Of a DNA stretch of 64,000 nucleotides, positions 41,684 to 49,608 are shown one piece after another. Numbering within the stretch: the first letter of the stretch is position 1; each line of letters begins with the position of its first letter. The notes under the pieces were generated by a model, which saw only the letters and a program-made list of their open reading frames with translations, had not been told where the DNA came from and ran no database searches. The stretch spans positions 1 to 64,000 of the forward strand of contig CALKVK010000006.1 in assembly GCA_937996235.1 (NCBI GenBank), written 5' to 3'. The stretch comes from an uncultured bacterium (GTDB lineage Bacteria > Planctomycetota > JAJSAM01 > JAJVHW01). Position numbers and translations under genes: made by a program.

Positions 41684-42979
41684 GTGAAGCGCAAGCTCAG
41701 CGCGCAGCGTCTGCCGTGGACCGCGGCGGACGCGCCGGAGTTCTGCGGTCCCGAGCACCTCGCACGCGCCGTGCAGATGTGTCGCTCGTGGGATGCGAGC
41801 CCCGAGAGCGAGGGGCGGCTCTCGCGCGACTCCGTCGCGCGCCTCATCGAGCTCTGCTACCGCGTCAGCCTGACGACCGAGGAGGGCCGCCATCCGAGCT
41901 TCGTCGCCTTCGCGCCCGCGCCCGCGGCCGCGGGCCATCTGCTCCTGCTGACGGAGTTCGCGCCCGCGATCCCGCTGCACCCGCAGAGCCTGCGGCGGCT
42001 CGTGCCGTCGATCCACTCGGGCGGCCACGCGTTCTGCATCGAGGAGCGCGAGGAGGGCGCGCTGTTCGCGCGCGGCGTGATGGCGCTCCGCGACGCCGCC
42101 GACGTGCCGCAGCTCGGCCGGCCCGCGATCTCGTTCGGCCTCGGGCTCCCCGGTCTCACGGTGCGCGTGGACGGGCCGGGCCACGTGCGCGTGACCGAGA
42201 AGGGCCTGACGTGGGAGCTGCACACGGGGCACGTGCGCCCCGTCTCGCACTACGCGGTGCTGCGCATCGTGCAGGACTGGTTCGGGTCGCTCGCGCTCTC
42301 GCTCGTGCGCCGCTTCCGCGACGAGGCGGGCGACGACGCGCTCCGCGAGCGCGAGGGGCTCGGCGACCCGGTGCTCGTGTTCGACAGCGTGTGGTCCTAC
42401 ATCCTCGCGTCGGCGGTCGCGACGGGCCACGGCGGCGCGTTCGCCGTGCTGCCCGACGCCGAGGAGACCTGGCTCGAGATCAAGCACCGCACCACGTCGC
42501 TCGACCTCTTCGGCGCCGTGATGGCGTACTGGTCCGCGTGCTTCGACAGCTCGCGCATCACGGACTCGTCGGTGCTCGAGCGGCGCACCTCGCGCTGGGA
42601 GGCGGCGCGGCGCGCGATGTACGCGTCGGCGCGCGCCATGGCGAACCTCGCGAACGTGGACGGCTGCGTGGTGCTCGACTCGCGCCTGCGCGTCGTCGGC
42701 TTCGGCGCCGAGATCCGCGTCCCCGAGGCGGTCGTCTCCGGCACGCGCTGCGTCGAGCCCGACCACGAGATGAAGGAGGTCCACCTGACGACCGACCTCC
42801 AGCAGTTCGGCACGCGCCACCGGTCCGCGTTCCGCCTGTGCGCCGCGCGCCCCGGCACCCTCGTGTTCGTGGTGTCGCAGGACCGCGACATGCGCGTCTT
42901 CTACGGCCGCCGCGACAAGCCGGGCGAGGTCTGCCTCTGGCAGTCCCTCGGCGCGTGGATGGCCGGCGACGTGATGTAG
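41684..42979 (+). CDS. DisA-like nucleotide-sensor protein (DACNV type)
   Basis: 431 residues from GTG 41684. The C-terminal 110 residues match the diadenylate-cyclase (DAC/DisA_N) core: D326-G327-C328 in VDGCVVLD, GFGAEIRVPE, then G376-T-R-H-R-S-A (the RHR motif) and FVVSQDRDM. DAC enzymes have DGA and RHR motifs; here DGA is DGC. Families called DACNV are predicted sensors related to DAC enzymes. The N-terminal 300 residues are unassigned (RDSVARLIELCYRVSLTTEEGRHP). It may make or bind a cyclic dinucleotide. It converges with sixA 19 bp away. Confidence 0.8.
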   Translation: MKRKLSAQRLPWTAADAPEFCGPEHLARAVQMCRSWDASPESEGRLSRDSVARLIELCYRVSLTTEEGRHPSFVAFAPAPAAAGHLLLLTEFAPAIPLHPQSLRRLVPSIHSGGHAFCIEEREEGALFARGVMALRDAADVPQLGRPAISFGLGLPGLTVRVDGPGHVRVTEKGLTWELHTGHVRPVSHYAVLRIVQDWFGSLALSLVRRFRDEAGDDALREREGLGDPVLVFDSVWSYILASAVATGHGGAFAVLPDAEETWLEIKHRTTSLDLFGAVMAYWSACFDSSRITDSSVLERRTSRWEAARRAMYASARAMANLANVDGCVVLDSRLRVVGFGAEIRVPEAVVSGTRCVEPDHEMKEVHLTTDLQQFGTRHRSAFRLCAARPGTLVFVVSQDRDMRVFYGRRDKPGEVCLWQSLGAWMAGDVM

Positions 42980-42998
42980 GCGCGGCCCGCGCCGCGCC

Positions 42999-43481
42999 TC
43001 AGTCCGCCGGACGTGCGGCCGGCGGCAGCAGGTCCGGGTGGACGAGCCAGTCGAGGTGCCACGACATGCCCTCGCCGTCGAGGGCGGCGACGCTGCCGGT
43101 GCGGAAGGCCAGCGGTTCGCCGTCCACCCGGCCGCCGAGGAGCAGCGACGCGACGTGCGCGACGAGCGGCAGGTGCGAGACGACGAGCACGACGCCGTCC
43201 TCGAAGCGCAGGAGGTCCGCGGCGTCGCGCGGCGAATCGTCCGGCGTGATGCCGCGCATCTGCACGACGCCGCGGGCCGGGCGCAGTGTGGCGGCGAGCG
43301 CCTCCGCCGTCTCTCTCGCGCGCACGAGCCCGCTGTGACGGATCTCGTCGACGGTGCCGGCGACGCGCGGCAGGAACGACGCGAGGCGCCGCGCCTGGTC
43401 GCGTCCGCGTTCGCTGAGCGCGCGGGCGGCGTCGTCGAAGCCGCTCGACGCCTCGCAGTGACGAACGAGATAGAGCCGCAT
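42999..43481 (-). CDS. sixA: Phosphohistidine phosphatase SixA
   Basis: 160 residues. Histidine-phosphatase fold: catalytic H8 in LVRHCEAS (usually RHGE), R54 in SGLVRARETAEAL and second catalytic H103 in VVSHLPLVAHVASLL. The size and the SGLVRARETAEAL segment match the SixA group, which removes phosphate from phosphohistidine of phosphorelay or PTS proteins. ATG 43481 shares one base with the stop of the upstream rmuC gene (TGATG), so the two are co-expressed. No phosphorelay partner is encoded next to it. Confidence 0.88.
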   Translation of the reverse strand: MRLYLVRHCEASSGFDDAARALSERGRDQARRLASFLPRVAGTVDEIRHSGLVRARETAEALAATLRPARGVVQMRGITPDDSPRDAADLLRFEDGVVLVVSHLPLVAHVASLLLGGRVDGEPLAFRTGSVAALDGEGMSWHLDWLVHPDLLPPAARPAD

Positions 43482-44947
43482 CAGTGCACTCCCTCGTCCC
43501 CCGTCGCGGGGACCGCCACGAGACTACCCGGTTCCGCGCGGGGGTCCGGTTCCGCGCGGGGGGCCGGCGGCGTGTCGGGGCCTGGTCCCGTGTGGGACGT
43601 GCGCCGCGGCAGCTCGTCGAGGGGCGTCGGGGCGGCGAGCGCGCGGGCGTCGCCCTCGACGGCGCGGAGCTCCTCGAGGCGCCGCGCGAGCGGCACGAAG
43701 CGCGTCTCGAACGAGCCGGCCGCGCGGTTGTAGGCCGACACCGCCTGGCGCAGTCCGCCGCCGACGGCGTCGAGGTGCGCCGCGAACGAGGCGCCGCGCG
43801 CGTAGAGCTCGCGCGCCGTCGCCGCGATCGTCCGCGCGTTCTCGGCGACGTCGCGCTGCTGCCAGCAGACGGCGATCGTGCGCAGCAGCGCCACGAGCGA
43901 CGCGGGCGTCGCGAGCACGACGCGCGCGCGCAGCGCCTCCTCCTGCAGCGTCGGGTCGTGCGCGAACGCCGCACCGAGCAGCGGCTCGCCCGGCAGGAAG
44001 AGCACGACCAGGTCGACGTCGCCCGCGAGCGCCTGCGCGTAGCCGCGTGCGGCGAGCGCGCGCACGTGGCCGCGCAGCGCGGCGACGTGGCGGTCGAGAG
44101 CGCTGCGGCGCGCGGCGTCGGTCGTGGCGGCGGCGGCGTCCTGGAACGCGTCGAGCGGCGCCTTCGCATCGACGGCGACGAAGCGCCCGCCGGGCAGCCG
44201 CACGGTCAGGTCGGGACGCCCGCCCGCGGACGTCGTGCGCTGCTCCTCGAAGTCGCAGTGCTCCGAGAGTCCGGCGGCCTCGACGACGTTGCGGAGCGCG
44301 AGCTCGCCCCAGCGACCCCGCACCGTCGGGCCGCGCAGCGCCGCGGCGAGCGACGTCGTGCGCTCGCCCAGGGCGTCGGCCGCCGCGGCGAGCGTGCGCA
44401 CCTGCTGCTCGAGCCGCGCGTGCGCCGCCACGCGCGCGCGGTCCGCCTCGGCGCTGCGCGTCTCGAGACGCTCGAGCGCCTCGCGGAGCGGCGCGACGAG
44501 TCGTCGCTCGCCCGCGGCAAGCGCGGCGTCGGCGGCACTCCCGAAGGCCGCCTGCGCGTCGGCGCCCGCGCGCGTCGCGGCCGCGTCGTCGCCGCGTGCG
44601 CGCTCCGCGAGATGCTCGGCGCGCGCCTCCGCCACGGCGAGCTCGTGCGTCAGCACGGCCACGCGGTCGCGCTCGCGGACGAGCTCCTCGCGCAGCGACT
44701 GCAGCTCGCCGTCGCCGCGCGCGCACGCGTCGCGCGCGGCGTCGAGCCGCGCCGCCAGCTCCGCGCGCGCCACGGACTCGCGGGCCGCGTCGAGCGCCGC
44801 GGCGACGCGCGCCCGCGCCGTCGCCGCACGCCACGCGGCGACGACCGCGACGGTGCAGAGCACGGCGCCGCCGAGGAGCACGGCGGGATCGGACGCCGCG
44901 GCGACGGTCGCGCACAGCGTCGTGAGGTGGGGCGGTGGTGTCGGCAT
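43481..44947 (-). CDS. rmuC: DNA recombination protein RmuC
   Basis: 488 residues. An N-terminal membrane helix (PAVLLGGAVLCTVAVVAAW) is followed by a coiled coil (about 50-190) and the RmuC nuclease-like domain. Its signatures are RGRWGELALRNVVEAAGLSEHCDFEEQ, RPDLTVRLPGGRFVAVDAKAPLDAF, DLVVLFLPGEPLL, VVLATPASLVALLRTIAVCWQQ and YARGASFAAHLDAVGGGL. RmuC limits inversions between short inverted repeats in E. coli, plausibly relevant given the inverted repeats in this genome. ATG 44947 is chosen; the frame is open upstream without RmuC features. TACGGT about 47 nt upstream could be a -10 box. The Pro-rich C terminus is variable in the family. Confidence 0.93.
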   Translation of the reverse strand: MPTPPPHLTTLCATVAAASDPAVLLGGAVLCTVAVVAAWRAATARARVAAALDAARESVARAELAARLDAARDACARGDGELQSLREELVRERDRVAVLTHELAVAEARAEHLAERARGDDAAATRAGADAQAAFGSAADAALAAGERRLVAPLREALERLETRSAEADRARVAAHARLEQQVRTLAAAADALGERTTSLAAALRGPTVRGRWGELALRNVVEAAGLSEHCDFEEQRTTSAGGRPDLTVRLPGGRFVAVDAKAPLDAFQDAAAATTDAARRSALDRHVAALRGHVRALAARGYAQALAGDVDLVVLFLPGEPLLGAAFAHDPTLQEEALRARVVLATPASLVALLRTIAVCWQQRDVAENARTIAATARELYARGASFAAHLDAVGGGLRQAVSAYNRAAGSFETRFVPLARRLEELRAVEGDARALAAPTPLDELPRRTSHTGPGPDTPPAPRAEPDPRAEPGSLVAVPATGDEGVH

Positions 44948-45065
44948 GGTGCGGCGGCACGCTGCCGGGCGCCCGCCGCGCGAACCGTATCCCTCGGGAG
45001 CGACAGCGGTTCGCGTCGTACGCGGCCGGTACGCCGGCACCGCAGCCGCGGTCCAGCCTCGGACG

Positions 45066-47513
45066 TCACTGCGAGCAGGGTTCGTTCGTCGTGGCGGTCT
45101 CCTCGTAGTCGCCGTTCACGTACTCGAACTCGGCGCACGTGAGGTTGTTGCCCTCGCGCTCCTCGAGGTACTCGCCGTACGACCCGGCGACGGACGTCGG
45201 ATCGACGGTCACGTGCACGTGGATGTTCGGCGTGCCGGCCACGGGCAGCGTCGGCACTCCGAGCAGGAGGTCCGAGTGGGTCTCGCCCGCGGCGAACGGG
45301 ACCGTCGTACGAGTGGAGAGGACGATGGGCGACGCCTGCGTCCCGAGGAAGCGCACGGTCGCGAGCAGGTTGACGGGTCCGCCGCCCACGGTGCCGCGGT
45401 TGCGCACGTCGCACCGCACGCGCAGGAACGATGCCGTCAGCCCGAGTTCGATCTTCGTCACCCGGTAGTCCGGCAGCGCCAGTTCGAAGGTCGGCTTCGG
45501 ATCCAGCACGAGCAGGTCGTTGCCGCGGTCGTCGCGCAGGCGCAGCGCGAGATTGGCGAGGTCGATGAGCCGCGGCACGGCTCCCGGCAGCGCGTCGCCG
45601 CGCGCCGTGCTGAGCTTCAGTCCGCCGCTGAGCAGCGGTCCCGTGTCCAGGAACTCGCCCGAGCCGGCGAACGTCTCGACCCACAGGTGCACCAGCTCGC
45701 TGCTCGGGATGCCCTGCGTGGAGATCGTCAGCTTCGAGCTGCCGGCCTTGCCCTTGAACGCGCCGACGATCCGCCCGGTCGCCGCGGGGAACGGGGAGCC
45801 GCTCGCGACCGTGAAGGCGCCGCTCAGCTTCGCATTCGGCACGGGCGTGAGATACGGCAGGACGGCGTGCAGCACCGGCGCGCCGGATGCGTCGCGCAAC
45901 TCGACGCGGCGACCGCCCAGCGCGTCCAGGGTTCGCGTGGACAGCTCCGGAGGGATCGCGCCCGTCCCGACGAGCGTGTACGTGGCCTTCCCCTTCGTCG
46001 CGGTGATCGACGCGACCTGATCGAACACGCCGGTTCCGGGCGCGGCCTCGAGGTGCAGCGAGTACGCGCCGTCTGCGGGCAGCTTCGCGGCGACCACCTT
46101 GAGCGTGAGCTTCGAGCCGACCGCGGTGAGCGCCAGCTTGCCCTTGGTGGTCGCTGCGCCGCCGGCGCGGACGAGCGCCGCCCCGAGATTCACGCGCGGG
46201 AACGAGAGCGGGCCGAACGGGAGGTCCGAGAGCGCCAGCGCCCACGCACGGCCACCCGCCCGCGACCCGACGAGGAGTTCCGGCCGTCCGTCGCCGTCGA
46301 GGTCGCCCGCGCCGTCCGCCGCGTCGCCGACGTCGTTCCCGCTCGCGCCGACGAACTCGGCGAGCAGGCGCGCCGACTTCTTCGGACCGAGCGTGTACAC
46401 GGCGACGAGGTCGTTCCCCGTGGCGACGAGCTCGTCGCGGCCGTCGCCGTCGAGGTCCCCGGCGTTCGCGACGGCGCGTCCGAGCCCTGTGCCGCTCGTG
46501 CCGCGCGCCGTGTAGACGACCTTGCCCTTCTTCCCGCCGGAGAACACGGTGACCGCGCCCTCGCCGAGCGCGCCGGGCGCCCCGACGGCGAAGTCAGGGA
46601 CGCCGTCGCCGTCCTGGTCTCCGAGGTTGGCGATCGAGCTGCCGAACGCATCGGCGTGTGAGGTCCCGCCGGCCGTGCGGACCGAGCCCGTCTTGCGGAA
46701 GAGCTCGCGACCCGTCGCGCCGGAGTGGACCACGACGCGTCCGGCGAAGCGGTTCCCGCGCTTGTCGAGCGCCGCGGGCGCGCCGACCGCGTAGTCGTCC
46801 ACGCCGTCGCCGTCGACATCACCGACCACCGCGATGGCGCGTCCGATGCGGTCGTCGTCGCTCTCGCCCGGGATCGAGCGCCCCGCCACGGCTGAGCCGT
46901 CCGCACCCGAGTGCACCCGCACGATGCCGGGACCGAAGTCGCCCGGCTCGCTGATGAGCACGTCGGGGACCTGATCGCCGGTGACGTCCTCGATCACCGC
47001 CGCCGCGGTGCCGAAGTACCCGGCGTTGCTGGTCCCGGTCGCGCGGAACAGTTCCGCGCCGTCGACTCCGGAGGCCACGATCACGTAGCCCGGGCCGCGC
47101 GTCACGTTGCCGTCGCCGGGCGCGGCGACCAGGAGGTCCGGCACGCCGTTGCCGTCGAAGTCGCCGGCCGCCCAGATGCCGGCGCCGAGATACCGCTGCG
47201 CGACGTCGCCGGCCACTCGGAACAGCTCGGTGCCACGGTCGCCGTCGAAGACGATCACCTCGCCCCCGAGAGACGTTCCGGCCGACGAGAAGTCGGCGCC
47301 CACCGCGAACTCCGGGACGCCGTCGCCGTTCACGTCGCCGATCGACGCGACGGCGCTCCCGAACGAGTCGTGGAACGTCCCTTCGTAGAAGTGGACCGCC
47401 GTCGTCGTCCCGACCGCCGCTGCGACCGAGCACGCGGCCAGGACGACGAGCACGCGCGCCGCGAGCGCGACGCGCGTTCGACGGTGCCTCGGGTGGACGT
47501 CGTGGTTCTGCAT
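45066..47513 (-). CDS. Exported FG-GAP propeller protein with tandem beta modules and a CARDB domain
   Basis: 815 residues. The signal peptide (LAARVLVVLAACSVAAAVG) precedes about seven FG-GAP repeats (residues about 40-405) with IGDVNGDGVPEFAVGA-type motifs, an integrin-alpha-like calcium-binding propeller. Two copies of an unnamed module follow (about 420-640): KLTLKVVAAKLPADGAYSLHLE with GTGVFDQVAS, and KLTISTQGIPSSELVHLWVE with GSGEFLDTGP, each ending in an RxVELRD or LxLRDD motif. The C-terminal 110 residues (FLRVRCDVRNRGTVGGGPVN, TVPFAAGETHSDLLLGVP) are a CARDB domain ending in a Cys pair. GGAGGGAGG stands before ATG 47513. Surface or secreted role inferred. Confidence 0.9.
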   Translation of the reverse strand: MQNHDVHPRHRRTRVALAARVLVVLAACSVAAAVGTTTAVHFYEGTFHDSFGSAVASIGDVNGDGVPEFAVGADFSSAGTSLGGEVIVFDGDRGTELFRVAGDVAQRYLGAGIWAAGDFDGNGVPDLLVAAPGDGNVTRGPGYVIVASGVDGAELFRATGTSNAGYFGTAAAVIEDVTGDQVPDVLISEPGDFGPGIVRVHSGADGSAVAGRSIPGESDDDRIGRAIAVVGDVDGDGVDDYAVGAPAALDKRGNRFAGRVVVHSGATGRELFRKTGSVRTAGGTSHADAFGSSIANLGDQDGDGVPDFAVGAPGALGEGAVTVFSGGKKGKVVYTARGTSGTGLGRAVANAGDLDGDGRDELVATGNDLVAVYTLGPKKSARLLAEFVGASGNDVGDAADGAGDLDGDGRPELLVGSRAGGRAWALALSDLPFGPLSFPRVNLGAALVRAGGAATTKGKLALTAVGSKLTLKVVAAKLPADGAYSLHLEAAPGTGVFDQVASITATKGKATYTLVGTGAIPPELSTRTLDALGGRRVELRDASGAPVLHAVLPYLTPVPNAKLSGAFTVASGSPFPAATGRIVGAFKGKAGSSKLTISTQGIPSSELVHLWVETFAGSGEFLDTGPLLSGGLKLSTARGDALPGAVPRLIDLANLALRLRDDRGNDLLVLDPKPTFELALPDYRVTKIELGLTASFLRVRCDVRNRGTVGGGPVNLLATVRFLGTQASPIVLSTRTTVPFAAGETHSDLLLGVPTLPVAGTPNIHVHVTVDPTSVAGSYGEYLEEREGNNLTCAEFEYVNGDYEETATTNEPCSQ

Positions 47514-47879
47514 GGCTGCCTCCCTCCACCGGCGGAGCACCGTCGCCGGCACGGCTTCTCGACGGACGCGCCGCGCGCTGCCTGTCTCGGTCGGACGATG
47601 ACACCACGCCTGCCGGGGACGCTGGCAGCTAACCCGGCCCCGCCGGGGACGCTGGCAGCTAAGTCGGGTTGCAGCCTCGGGATCGCCGGCGACGGCGCTC
47701 CGGTCGGGACTCGGGGACGCTGCCGACTACGTCGCCTGGAAGCCTCGCCAAGCGTCGCGGCCGGGACCGCGCGCGAGCCGAAGGACGGCGTCGCGCGGTC
47801 GCGCTGCCCCGTGGATGCCGCTCCACGCACGCGTCCGCCCCGTCGTCGGACGCTCACCGCACTCGAGGCCGCGGTGCCC
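47514..47879. repeat. Gap with direct repeats containing GGGGACGCTGGCAGCTAA
   Basis: No gene is supported in this 366-bp gap. GGGGACGCTGGCAGCTAA occurs at 47615-47632 and 47645-47662, exactly 30 bp apart, and each copy is preceded by GCC. A weaker third copy, CGGGGACGCTGCCGACTA, lies at 47712-47729. The GGGGACG core is shared with the repeat cluster at 8759-9012, so both may belong to one repeat family. Confidence 0.65.
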
Positions 47880-48407
47880 TCAGCGTGCGCCGAGCGCGAA
47901 GCGGGCCTTGCGGCGCCAGCGGCCGCGGCGCGAGGTCATCAGCCACACCTCGCTCGCGCGGTCGGCGAAGGGCAGGAGCGGCGCGACGCCGACCTCGACG
48001 CGGTTCATGAGGACGAGGTCGAGGTGCGCGCGACGGTCCGCGATCGTGAGGTGGGGGACGACCTCCTCGTGCGCGCCGCGGTACGGCGGGTACTCGGGCC
48101 AGCGCTTGACGAGCCCCGCGATCAGCGCGCGGAAGGGCTGCGCCGGCTCGGGGGCCAGGTAGATGACGCCGGGGAAGCGCGCGAGGCGCGGGAAGGCGAC
48201 GTCGAAGGGGCGCGCGGCGGCGAAGTGCGCCGCGAGCGTCTGCAGCAGCGCGTCGTCGATCGCGTCGGGCGGGACGAACGGGTAGATGAGCGTGACGTGG
48301 GCGGGCACGCCCGCCGCGCACGATGGGTCGTAGAGCGAACGCCACTCGCCGATGCGCCCTTCGGCCTCGGCGAGCGGGACGAGAAGCGCGCTCTCGGAGC
48401 CCGTCAT
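47880..48407 (-). CDS. 2H phosphoesterase / 2'-5' RNA ligase-like protein
   Basis: 175 residues. The two catalytic H-x-T motifs of the 2H superfamily are present: H37-V-T39 in PAHVTLIYPFV and H119-L-T121 in VPHLTIADR. The family includes ThpR-type 2',3'-cyclic phosphodiesterases and 2'-5' RNA ligases; which substrate is used here is unknown. ATG 48407 has the excellent ribosome site GGGGAGGATCGCC directly upstream. The basic C terminus (SRRGRWRRKARFALGAR) could contact RNA. It lies alone, with a 177-bp gap from the next gene. Confidence 0.88.
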   Translation of the reverse strand: MTGSESALLVPLAEAEGRIGEWRSLYDPSCAAGVPAHVTLIYPFVPPDAIDDALLQTLAAHFAAARPFDVAFPRLARFPGVIYLAPEPAQPFRALIAGLVKRWPEYPPYRGAHEEVVPHLTIADRRAHLDLVLMNRVEVGVAPLLPFADRASEVWLMTSRRGRWRRKARFALGAR

Positions 48408-48584
48408 GGCGATCCTCCCCCGACGCGCCTCTGCTCCGGCGCTGGAGCGACCCTGGCCCGAACCTCCGCCCCCCCTGGCGGTGCGGGCGCATCCTGCCCG
48501 CGCGCGTGCGGAACGCCCAACAAGCGCGCGGCGCGGCACGCGGCGCGGCGCGCCGCGGCCCGGCTCGGCCGGGGGTGCGCCGCC

Positions 48585-49259
48585 TCAGTCGGTGCGGCGG
48601 AACAGCGCCGGCACGACGCCCGCGACGCCGAGCGCGCCCAGGTCCACGCGCACCTGCGCACGCCGCGCGAAGAACGGACGCCCGAGCGCCACGGTCACGT
48701 CGGCCGTGCCGGGCACCTCGAAGCGCGACAGGCCGAGGGCGGCGGCGACGTCGGGCGGCACGAGCAGCGGGCCGTCGAAGTCGGGATCGACGACGACGCG
48801 CAGCGTCGCCGCGCGCGAGCCGTCGGGCGCCTCGACGCGCAGCGTCACCGCGCCATCCGTCGCGGCGATCCGGCGGAGGTCTCGGACGAGCGCCGGCGAG
48901 CCGTCGGCCTCGCGTCGGATCTCGATGCCGAGCGCCGTCGCGAACGCGTGTCCGAGCACCGTGCCGGACGCGGGCAGGTACGCCATGCGGTAGGCGCGGT
49001 CGCCCTCGGACCCGGGCACGAAGGCGTAGCGGTGGGCCGCGCCCGGCGCGAGGCCCCACGCGGCGGCGAGGTCGTCGGCCGCCGCGACGGTCCCGTCCGC
49101 GACGACGACCACGTGCGCGCCCTCCGGCCAGGGCTTCGCGACGAGCGCGGCGTCGTCGCGGTCGCGGGCCGTCGCGACGCGTCCCGTCGCGCTGACGCAG
49201 CCCGCGGCGGCCAAGAGGAGCGCCGCGCTCGTCGCCCAGGCGCAGCGCAGGGTGCGCAT
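48585..49259 (-). CDS. Lipoprotein with a retropepsin-like (clan AA) fold segment lacking the Asp-Thr-Gly triad
   Basis: 224 residues. A lipobox ends the signal peptide (ALLLAAAGC), so it should be lipidated. The domain contains LRVVVDPDFDGPLLVPPDVAAALGL, which lines up with the D-T-G-F-xx-L-xLP-xx-xxxLGL pattern of aspartyl-protease-like proteins, but the catalytic Thr-Gly is replaced (DPDF). Proteolysis is therefore unlikely, if the alignment is right. A second segment (YRMAYLPASGTVLGHAFATALGI) resembles the N-terminal lobe. ATG 49259 overlaps the stop of the upstream small membrane gene, so the two are coupled. Function unknown. Confidence 0.75.
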   Translation of the reverse strand: MRTLRCAWATSAALLLAAAGCVSATGRVATARDRDDAALVAKPWPEGAHVVVVADGTVAAADDLAAAWGLAPGAAHRYAFVPGSEGDRAYRMAYLPASGTVLGHAFATALGIEIRREADGSPALVRDLRRIAATDGAVTLRVEAPDGSRAATLRVVVDPDFDGPLLVPPDVAAALGLSRFEVPGTADVTVALGRPFFARRAQVRVDLGALGVAGVVPALFRRTD

Positions 49260-49528
49260 CACGCCGGCTCCGGGGCGTCGCGCCCGGCGAACACGTCCAC
49301 CCCCCGCTCCCCGGCCTCCCACGCCGCGCCGCCCGAGACCAGGATCTGGGCGACGTGCAGGACGAGCGCCGTCAGCGGGAAGCCGAAGGCGAAGAGCAGC
49401 AGCTCGGCGACGAAGACGCGCACACCGGCGCCGCCGCGGCCCGCGTAGATGAGCCCGCCGCCCGGCAGCACGGCCGCCACGAGGGCCGCGACGACGGGTT
49501 CCAGTCGCTCGGCGGGGTGCTGCGCCAC
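49259..49528 (-). CDS. Small membrane protein upstream of a lipoprotein gene
   Basis: 89 residues from GTG 49528. One or two hydrophobic helices (VVAALVAAVLPGGGLIYAG and FVAELLLFAFGFPLTALVLHV) with a charged C terminus. The LPGGGLIYAGRGGAG stretch resembles small TM2-like proteins. The GTG stands 6 nt after TATGCT on the minus strand, with no ribosome site, so the transcript is probably leaderless. Its stop overlaps the ATG of the lipoprotein gene. Unknown function. Confidence 0.65.
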   Translation of the reverse strand: MAQHPAERLEPVVAALVAAVLPGGGLIYAGRGGAGVRVFVAELLLFAFGFPLTALVLHVAQILVSGGAAWEAGERGVDVFAGRDAPEPA

Positions 49529-49534
49529 GCCGAG

Positions 49535-49540
49535 AGCATA
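49535..49540 (-). promoter_or_regulatory. TATGCT -10 box, leaderless layout, for the gene starting at 49528
   Basis: On the minus strand TATGCT is followed by ctcggc and then GTG 49528. It overlaps, on the other strand, TACGAT (49539-49544), a possible -10 box for the plus-strand gene at 49609, so this spot may be a divergent promoter. Confidence 0.5.
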
Positions 49541-49608
49541 CGATGGGGCCGCAAGGCCGGCCGCGTTTGGTCGTCCAACGCGGGGGCGAGCGGATAGGAA
49601 TGCCAGCG

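Noticed and set aside
37876..41847. Long minus-strand frame opposite the multidomain exported protein
   Set aside because: Low-complexity composition; the plus-strand protein has clear domains.
47612..47662. Possible CRISPR array because of 30-bp spacing
   Set aside because: Only two clear copies with no distinct spacers and no cas genes nearby.
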